In this document: positions 42,124 to 45,471 of the stretch, in pieces
Layout of the letters: every line of letters begins with the position of its first letter
How positions within the stretch are numbered: position 1 is the first letter of the stretch
NCBI GenBank assembly: GCA_004376465.1
Contig: SOJU01000109.1
Span: 1-45,471 of the forward strand
Length of the DNA stretch: 45,471 nucleotides
From: Anaerolineales bacterium
Lineage (GTDB): Bacteria > Chloroflexota > Anaerolineae > Anaerolineales > E44-bin32
Direction: 5' to 3'
Position numbers and translations under genes: made by a program
Notes under the pieces: model-generated
The model's database searches: none
The model's input: only the letters and a program-made list of their open reading frames with translations
What the model was told of the DNA's origin: nothing

Positions 42124-42281
42124 ATTCGATCCCCTAAACCCCGCTCATTTGCCACGCGTATCAAAGTCAGACTAGTAGCTACTCCGTCAATATCCTAAGC
42201 GCGTGGGTGAAGTCCAGCGGTACCTGCCTCGATGCGGCTTAATAAAAACGGCTGTTCCCTGAGGACGGCGAGGTAAATTAT

Positions 42282-43214
42282 TTATGACGATGCGGAAAGA
42301 TCGGTCTCTTGGCTCCGATCCAGGTCCTGGTCAATCCAGGAGCGGGGGTCTTCGAGCGGCTCGATGTGGGTGAAGACGGTTGCGGAGGGGATTATCTCGC
42401 GGATTTCACGTTCGATCGTTTCCAGTAAATCATGCCCTTCCTGAATAGTCCAATCGCCAGGAGCTTGAATGTGCATGGAGATGAAGCTGCGCGATCCCGC
42501 CTGGCGTGTGCGCAGTGCGTGATACTTGGTTTTGGACCCGCAGTTTCGTTCCAAACTAGCTCGGATCGCGGCGACATCCTGCTCTGGAAGTGCGGTGTCA
42601 ATCAAGCCCAAAGCCGAACGTTTCAGGATCTTGAACCCGTTGATTCCGATCCAGCCGGCGACGATCAACGCGACCAGGGGGTCAAGGATCTGCCACCCTG
42701 TGATGCCGACGGCTCCTACCCCGATCAGAACACCCACTGAAGTCCACACATCGCTCATCAGGTGCTGGCCATCCGCTTCGAGGGCGATGGATCGTTCGCG
42801 TCGACCGACGCGGATTAAAATCACAGCTGTGACTAAGTTAATAACCGAAGCTGTAGCGGAGATTAGCAGACCTATGCTCAGGTGTTCGATCGGCTGTGGA
42901 TTGAGCAGCCTCTGGATGGCCATAACTGCGATTGCAATTGCCGCGAGGGAGATCAATCCTCCTTCAGTGCCGCTGGAAAGATACTCTACTTTCTGGTGAC
43001 CGTAGGCATGATCCTCGTCCGGGGGTTGAGCGCTGATGTGCAGAGCGGTGAGCGCTGTGAACGCCGCAACCAGATTGATGCCGGATTCAAGCGCGTCGGA
43101 TAATAAGCCCACAGATTGGGTGAGAAGATAGCCAACAGCTTTGAGCCCCATCGTGAGTACTGCTGCGCCAAGCGAAAGCCAGGCGTATTTCATGAGAGAG
43201 GAGCGATCGTTCAT
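42282..43214 (-). CDS. Cation diffusion facilitator (metal efflux) protein
   Basis: 310 residues, six transmembrane segments and a C-terminal cytoplasmic domain of about 90 residues. Metal-site motifs: SDALESGIN in helix 2, DEDHAYGHQKVEYLSSG between helices 2 and 3, and DGQHLMSDVWTS in helix 5. The family exports divalent metals (Zn, Fe, Mn or Co) in exchange for protons. The metal cannot be told from the sequence. There is no Shine-Dalgarno; TACAAT on the minus strand (43227-43222) is 7 nt before the ATG, so a leaderless mRNA is possible. Confidence 0.88.
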   Translation of the reverse strand: MNDRSSLMKYAWLSLGAAVLTMGLKAVGYLLTQSVGLLSDALESGINLVAAFTALTALHISAQPPDEDHAYGHQKVEYLSSGTEGGLISLAAIAIAVMAIQRLLNPQPIEHLSIGLLISATASVINLVTAVILIRVGRRERSIALEADGQHLMSDVWTSVGVLIGVGAVGITGWQILDPLVALIVAGWIGINGFKILKRSALGLIDTALPEQDVAAIRASLERNCGSKTKYHALRTRQAGSRSFISMHIQAPGDWTIQEGHDLLETIEREIREIIPSATVFTHIEPLEDPRSWIDQDLDRSQETDLSASS

Positions 43215-43271
43215 GCTGGGAATTGTATCATCGCCATGAGCAGGCAGGATGCCAGGGTTGAAGCCGACCGC

Positions 43272-43592
43272 TCAGAGAAGTGCGAGCAGCCCAAAAGCTA
43301 ATAGCCCTGAAATGATCGTAAGCCAAGTGTTGCCTGTGCGCCATCCGACCAGCGCGGCAATTGATCCGGCGACGAGGCGGTGATTAGCGAACGATAGATG
43401 CAGGGTTCCGTCAAGGAGCAGGAGATCCGGGACGATCAGCGCAGCCAGGACGGCGGGGGGAATGTATCGCAATCCACGCCGGAACCATTCGGGTAATCGG
43501 TCCGGTGGTATGAAAAAGAAGAAGCTAAGCCTGATCAGGTAGGTCACGGCCATCCCGCCGAGGATGATAATCCAGAGCTCCGATCGGCTCAT
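43272..43592 (-). CDS. azlD: Branched-chain amino acid export subunit AzlD-like
   Basis: 106 residues from the ATG at 43592, which overlaps the azlC stop by 4 nt (ATGA); a longer open frame upstream is inside azlC. Three to four transmembrane segments with YLIRLSFFFF and RYIPPAVLAALIVPDLL, as in AzlD. It forms the small subunit of the AzlCD exporter of branched-chain amino acids and analogues. Confidence 0.88.
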   Translation of the reverse strand: MSRSELWIIILGGMAVTYLIRLSFFFFIPPDRLPEWFRRGLRYIPPAVLAALIVPDLLLLDGTLHLSFANHRLVAGSIAALVGWRTGNTWLTIISGLLAFGLLALL

Positions 43593-44332
43593 GCCGGATC
43601 TCCGTTCGCGTGTCCCGCTCTTGCCGAGCGAATTTCCACTGCAAGACCAACACCAACGCCGAGGACTGCGGGAATGAGCAAGCCTAGCTTGAATGGCAGA
43701 TTGGCGAGGAGAAGCGAAAAAGTGCCGGCTGCGCAGGCAGCAGCCCACGCAGGTCGATCGGTCAATGTGGGCAGGATCAAAGCCATGAAAGTGAGTGGAA
43801 GTGCGAAGTCAAGCCCGATCCCTGGGGGGATTAACGCGCCAAGGGCGATACCGAGGAATGTGCTCAACTGCCATGCAGCCCAGAGCGTGAGACCCGTCCC
43901 CAGGAAATACCAATGTGCGAACTCGGGGCTGCCTTTGCGATAACGGGCGGAGGCTACGACGTACGCCTCGTCCGTGAGGAGCCAGGAGAGCGGGATCTTC
44001 CAAAGGTTTGAGAGGTGATAAACGTGAGGCGCTAATGCAGCGCTGTAGAGCATGTGGCGCAAATTGACCACGAGGATGGTCAGGATTATGAGGAAGGGTG
44101 AGGCGGCTCCGGCGATAAGACTGACGGCGATGAATTGGGCACTTCCGGCGAAGATGAAGAGCGAGAAACTTTGCGCCTCAAATACAGGGATGCCGGCTGA
44201 AACTGCTAAAGCGCCGAAGATGACCCCGAAGGGAACGACGCCCAGGAGGATAGGAAGCTGATCGCGTGCGCCTCTCAGGAATTCAATCCCCGGCCGTGAA
44301 TATGGGCCTGCCCCCGAGTTAGAAGGACTCAC
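43589..44332 (-). CDS. azlC: Branched-chain amino acid export subunit AzlC-like
   Basis: 247 residues from the GTG at 44332, which overlaps the M42 peptidase stop as GTGA. The open frame is longer but the upstream part lies inside the peptidase gene. It has about six to seven hydrophobic segments with the family marks FGVIFGALAVSAG, FAGSAQFIA and NLRHMLYSAALAP, plus LLTDEAYVV. It is the large subunit of the AzlCD exporter. No clear Shine-Dalgarno stands before the GTG; translation is probably coupled. Confidence 0.88.
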   Translation of the reverse strand: MSPSNSGAGPYSRPGIEFLRGARDQLPILLGVVPFGVIFGALAVSAGIPVFEAQSFSLFIFAGSAQFIAVSLIAGAASPFLIILTILVVNLRHMLYSAALAPHVYHLSNLWKIPLSWLLTDEAYVVASARYRKGSPEFAHWYFLGTGLTLWAAWQLSTFLGIALGALIPPGIGLDFALPLTFMALILPTLTDRPAWAAACAAGTFSLLLANLPFKLGLLIPAVLGVGVGLAVEIRSARAGHANGDPA

Positions 44333-45381
44333 GAGGATTGGAGGTAGGCGATGATGAGTTGTGTTGTTGCCCGGAGAGAGTCGACATGGGTACGTTCGTA
44401 ACTGTGCGAGGCGTCGATGCCGGGCCCCAGCAAAGCTACCCGTACATCTCCGCCAGCCCGCCAATACGCCTCACCGTCCGATCCGTAGTAAGGGTACACG
44501 TCGATTTTGTAGGGAATCTCAGCCGATTGGGCGAGTTCTTCAAGTCGGCGTGTGAGCTTATGGTGATAGGGTCCACCTTTATCCTTCGCACAAATCGTTA
44601 CGTGGAACTCATCCGCTGTCTGACCCTCGCCTACGGGCGCCATATCGATGGCAACAAGCTCGAAAAGGTCGCTGGGTAAGCCGGCTGCAGCTCCATGGCC
44701 CACTTCTTCATAATTGCTGAAGTGGAGTATTGTGCGCTGGGATGGTTTTTTATCAGCGCCGATCATTGCCTGAGCAGCAGCGAGCAAACAGGCTATCCCG
44801 GCCTTGTCATCCAGATGGCGCGAACGTATGAACCCGCTGGGTGAGCTCTCAACTCGAGGGTCGAAAGCCACAAAATCGCCCACGCTTATCCCTAGATCCT
44901 CAGTTTCCCCCATCGTGAGACTACGCTCGTCGATGCGCACTTCCATCGTGTCCCCGTCTCGGGGAGTGGTCCCAACCTCTTTGCCATGGATGTGTCCGGA
45001 AGCTTTCGTAAGAAGAATGGAGCCGCGTATGCTCCTTCCGGAGCGAGTGAGGATGAGGCAGCCTTCGCCTTCGATGGAGTTCCAGGCGTAACCTCCGAGC
45101 TGTGAGAGTTTTAAGCGGCCATTTTGTTTAATCTCGCTCACCATCGCACCTAGAGTGTCAATGTGGGCGGTGAGCCCGCGGGGCTTATCGTTGGATTTTC
45201 CCGGCCACTCTGCGACCAGAGTGCCTTTCGGCGTCTGCCGGCTCGTCAATCCGAGTTCTTCCAGTTTAGATTGTGTGAATTGGATCGCTGCTTCGGTGTA
45301 GCCTGTGGGGCTGGGGATGCTGAGAAGCTGGATCAGGATGTCTTGAAGGTAGGTCTCGTCGATAGGAATGTTCTTCGCCAT
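44329..45381 (-). CDS. M42 family metallo-aminopeptidase
   Basis: 350 residues, AAAGG before the ATG. Di-zinc M42 motifs: HIDTLG (about 72-77), SRHLDDKAG (about 187-195) with the shared Asp, NYEEVGHG (about 222-229) with the catalytic Glu and a metal ligand, and SHSYERTH near the C-terminus. M42 enzymes form large tetrahedral cytoplasmic complexes that trim peptides. Coupling to azlCD suggests that amino acids released from peptides are exported when in excess. Confidence 0.92.
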   Translation of the reverse strand: MAKNIPIDETYLQDILIQLLSIPSPTGYTEAAIQFTQSKLEELGLTSRQTPKGTLVAEWPGKSNDKPRGLTAHIDTLGAMVSEIKQNGRLKLSQLGGYAWNSIEGEGCLILTRSGRSIRGSILLTKASGHIHGKEVGTTPRDGDTMEVRIDERSLTMGETEDLGISVGDFVAFDPRVESSPSGFIRSRHLDDKAGIACLLAAAQAMIGADKKPSQRTILHFSNYEEVGHGAAAGLPSDLFELVAIDMAPVGEGQTADEFHVTICAKDKGGPYHHKLTRRLEELAQSAEIPYKIDVYPYYGSDGEAYWRAGGDVRVALLGPGIDASHSYERTHVDSLRATTQLIIAYLQSS

Positions 45382-45413
45382 TTGCAGTACCTTTCGGGAT
45401 AATTTGTAGATGA

Positions 45414-45442
45414 ATAATACGCAGGGCGAGTTGTTTTTGCAA
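45414..45442 (-). promoter_or_regulatory. Promoter of the M42-azlC-azlD operon
   Basis: On the minus strand TTGCAA (45442-45437), a 17-bp spacer and TATTAT (45419-45414). The start near 45407 leaves a leader of about 26 nt. Confidence 0.65.
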
Positions 45443-45471
45443 CGTGAGCGAGGCTTGGGGGAGCGCTGAAG

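Noticed and set aside
43593-43748. Longer N-terminus for AzlD
   Set aside because: The extension is an Arg/Ser-rich shadow inside azlC; the ATGA overlap at 43592 gives the normal length.

Overview
The window looks like chromosome from a Chloroflexota bacterium, most probably of the Anaerolineae type. This is inferred from gene style only, with no search run: many lipoproteins with a Thr/Pro-rich linker after the lipobox, Ser/Thr kinases with (T/P)n extracellular stalks, a split glycine dehydrogenase (gcvPA/gcvPB), a Tad-type pilus protein at the left edge, and amino-acid uptake by a LIV ABC system. I saw no rRNA, tRNA, CRISPR array, transposase or phage gene. Coding density is high and most genes use Shine-Dalgarno starts, with 4-nt ATGA/GTGA overlaps inside operons.

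Layout. 1-2160: TadE/G-like protein, membrane protein, lipoprotein. 2290-4075: lipid kinase and acyltransferase pair. 4080-5745: intergenic inverted-repeat elements flanking a small autoregulated-looking regulator/membrane-protein operon on the minus strand. 5800-10060: a MacB/LolD-type ABC system of unusual order (ATPase, double FtsX permease, ATPase), with a Pho-box-like direct repeat upstream and a terminator at its end. 10100-12190 (minus): phosphatidylethanolamine synthesis (psd, pssA, lysophospholipid acyltransferase). 12330-16380: a surface-sensing block with two lipoproteins and a remarkable sigma factor/anti-sigma/transmembrane/SH3-like fusion protein. 16425-17801 (minus): tryptophanase. 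18084-18758: metallo-beta-lactamase-fold hydrolase. 18909-20978 (minus): cysK-cysE cysteine synthesis operon behind a 365-nt leader with a Cys-Ser-Cys leader peptide, hairpins and a terminator. 21200-23921 (minus): tgt, uppP and a phosphate-binding-like lipoprotein. 24017-25241: alanine racemase with a promoter that predicts a leaderless mRNA. 25268-30708 (minus): livK-livH-livM-livG-livF behind a second structured leader. 31037-35181: small ORF, then the glycine-riboswitch-controlled gcvH-gcvPA-gcvPB operon. 35359-38381: uridine-kinase-like protein, ArfB-like ribosome rescue factor, isoprenylcysteine-methyltransferase-like protein. 38888-42123: two tandem membrane Ser/Thr kinases. 42282-45442 (minus): cation efflux protein, and an M42 aminopeptidase-azlC-azlD operon.

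How the parts fit: the window is dominated by amino-acid economy (Cys synthesis, Gly cleavage, Trp cleavage, branched-chain uptake and export, Ala racemisation, peptide trimming) and by membrane-lipid and envelope functions (phospholipid synthesis, undecaprenyl-PP recycling, lipoprotein/FtsX transporter). At least two amino-acid operons (cys, gcv) and probably a third (liv) appear to be controlled by RNA leaders. The most interesting candidates for undescribed biology are the cys leader attenuator, the sigma/anti-sigma/sensor fusion, the liv leader RNA, and the conserved ectodomain motif shared by the tandem kinases.
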